This document shows positions 57,602-58,388 of a DNA stretch of 58,388 bases, one piece after another; the first letter of the stretch is position 1; each line of letters starts with the position of its first letter. Position numbers and translations under genes: made by a program. Origin of the DNA: CAXBDP01 sp964598395 (GTDB lineage Bacteria > Bacteroidota > Bacteroidia > Cytophagales > Cyclobacteriaceae); NCBI GenBank assembly GCA_964598395.1, contig CAZRBW010000013.1, forward strand, positions 1 through 58,388, given 5' to 3'. Under the pieces are notes generated by a model, which was given only the letters and a program-made list of their open reading frames with translations, was not told the origin of the DNA and ran no database searches.

Positions 57602-58388
57602 AAAAAATATTTACGCTAATATTTACCCTCAGTCTTTCAGTTTTTGCAATTGCACAGGATTTGCCAAGCTATCGTATTTTAGATAAGGATGGTAATAGCA
57701 CCGATTTTCAGCAATTGGTCGATGCTAGCAATGCACATCAAGTTGTCCTTTTCGGTGAATTGCATAATAATGCCATCGGCCATTGGTTGCAACTGAAGTT
57801 GAGTGAGGCGATGATGGAGGCAAATAGCAATTTGGTATTTGGAGCCGAAATGTTTGAATCGGATAATCAGCTGTTGATGAATGAGTATTTGAATGGAACC
57901 ATCACTTTAGCTCAGCTTGAAACGGAGGGTAAAATGTGGAATAATTTCAAAACGGATTATAAACCGCTGCTTGATTTAGCTAAAAATAACAATAGACCCT
58001 TTATTGCCACAAATATTCCACGCCGCTATGCAAGTGTTGTTAATAAGCAGGGACTTGATGGCTTGGCTAAACTTGATGCATCCGCAAAGCAATATATAGC
58101 ACCACTGCCTTTTCAGGTAGATTTGGACTTGCCTGGCTATAAATGGATGATCGAAACGATGGGAGCTCATGCGCCTGGAGGACAATCAGCAAATATCGCC
58201 ATGGCACAAGCCTCTAAAGATGCGACTATGGCTTATTTTATCATGCAGAATTTGCGGGAGGATGCGCCCTTTATTCATTATCATGGCACTTTTCACTCAA
58301 ACAATTTTGAGGGAATTTACTGGTATTTGAAACAAGCCAATGCAGACTTAAAAATTCTTACCATTGCAATGGTAGAGCAAGCAGATAT
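57598..58388 (+). CDS. ChaN-like (DUF399) protein, 3' end cut by window
   Basis: About 263 residues are visible. The start ATG 57598 overlaps the folB stop (ATGA). A signal peptide (IFTLIFTLSLSVFAIAQ) is followed by VVLFGELHNNAIGHWLQLKL, the metal/haem-binding motif of the ChaN/Cofac_haem_bdg family (GExH...H). FGAEMFESDNQ and HYHGTFHSNNFEGIYWYLKQ are further family landmarks. ChaN-type proteins bind haem and are linked to iron handling; the specific role is unknown. One octamer (58254). The end is outside the window. Confidence 0.87.
   Translation, partial: MKKIFTLIFTLSLSVFAIAQDLPSYRILDKDGNSTDFQQLVDASNAHQVVLFGELHNNAIGHWLQLKLSEAMMEANSNLVFGAEMFESDNQLLMNEYLNGTITLAQLETEGKMWNNFKTDYKPLLDLAKNNNRPFIATNIPRRYASVVNKQGLDGLAKLDASAKQYIAPLPFQVDLDLPGYKWMIETMGAHAPGGQSANIAMAQASKDATMAYFIMQNLREDAPFIHYHGTFHSNNFEGIYWYLKQANADLKILTIAMVEQAD

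Larger units (their letters stand above)
3049..58261. repeat. dispersed octamer GCGGGAGG, 27 copies
   Basis: First base of each copy by eye. Plus strand (18): 3049, 3772, 16364, 21600, 29995, 31883, 32633, 34740, 35087, 37274, 40291, 43093, 46805, 52117, 53871, 55147, 55449, 58254. Minus strand, leftmost base of CCTCCCGC (9): 18372, 28248, 31166, 38739, 41728, 43573, 48241, 52390, 55176. Twenty of the 26 copies inside genes are on the coding strand, and all three reading frames occur. One near-copy, ACGGGAGG on the minus strand, lies at 33264. The spacing and lack of flanking similarity show it is a short DNA signal, not a mobile repeat. Confidence 0.92.

Noticed and set aside
3049..58261. 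GCGGGAGG as internal Shine-Dalgarno-like sites
   Set aside because: The core GGAGG could pair with 16S rRNA, but about a quarter of genic copies are on the non-coding strand and copies are not placed before start codons.
3049..58261. GCGGGAGG as part of a mobile or extended repeat
   Set aside because: Bases flanking the copies share nothing beyond the octamer, and the genes containing it are intact.
1..58388. tRNA, rRNA, CRISPR arrays, insertion sequences, phage genes
   Set aside because: None seen on either strand; the window looks like stable core chromosome without signs of recent transfer.

Overview
The window is AT-rich chromosomal DNA of a member of the Bacteroidota, most likely a Cytophagales-type marine or soil bacterium (inference from protein style and gene order). 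The support is a str/S10/spc/alpha ribosomal block without tuf or adk, a DUF3467 gene between rpoC and rpsL, promoters of the TTTG / TAnnTTTG type, almost no Shine-Dalgarno sequences, fused DAHP synthase-chorismate mutase, and an LptD-amidase-Mce cluster. No tRNA, rRNA, CRISPR, insertion sequence or prophage gene was seen. No stretch longer than about 300 bases lacks a gene.

Layout. 1-8975: end of rplL, rpoB (with a 100-N assembly gap), rpoC and a DUF3467 gene. 9068-12425: rpsL-rpsG-fusA-rpsJ, closed by a strong terminator. 12609-26859: a new promoter, then rplC to rplQ with secY, map, infA and rpoA embedded. 26959-30269: carA, eno, an ftsB/divIC-like gene and a small outer-membrane protein. 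30272-38147: a mixed set of metabolic and envelope genes (Ldh-type dehydrogenase, DUF4139 protein, Ppx/GppA, a propionyl-CoA-carboxylase-type subunit, M42 peptidase, a metal-receptor-like protein and a small membrane protein). 38150-43690: an aromatic amino acid block, mostly on the minus strand: two paralogous DAHP synthase-chorismate mutases, a divergent prephenate dehydratase, aroB and aroA. 43757-58388: proline dehydrogenase, lysS, LptD, amidase, MlaD/Mce protein, a methylcrotonyl-type carboxyltransferase, a transglutaminase-like protein, redoxin, phosphopantetheinyl transferase, WD40 protein, DivIVA-domain protein, folB and a ChaN-like gene cut by the window end.

Two signals go beyond routine annotation. 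First, a 26-codon leader peptide (minus strand, 42012-41932) with seven consecutive Tyr/Phe codons precedes a terminator hairpin directly upstream of one DAHP synthase-chorismate mutase. A competing antiterminator can be drawn, so this looks like ribosome-mediated attenuation of the aroF/aroB operon. Second, the octamer GCGGGAGG occurs 27 times on the two strands of 58 kb, where simple composition predicts less than one copy. It appears in all three reading frames, mostly on the coding strand, and resembles Chi recombination sites. It may be this lineage's Chi or another genome-wide DNA address signal.
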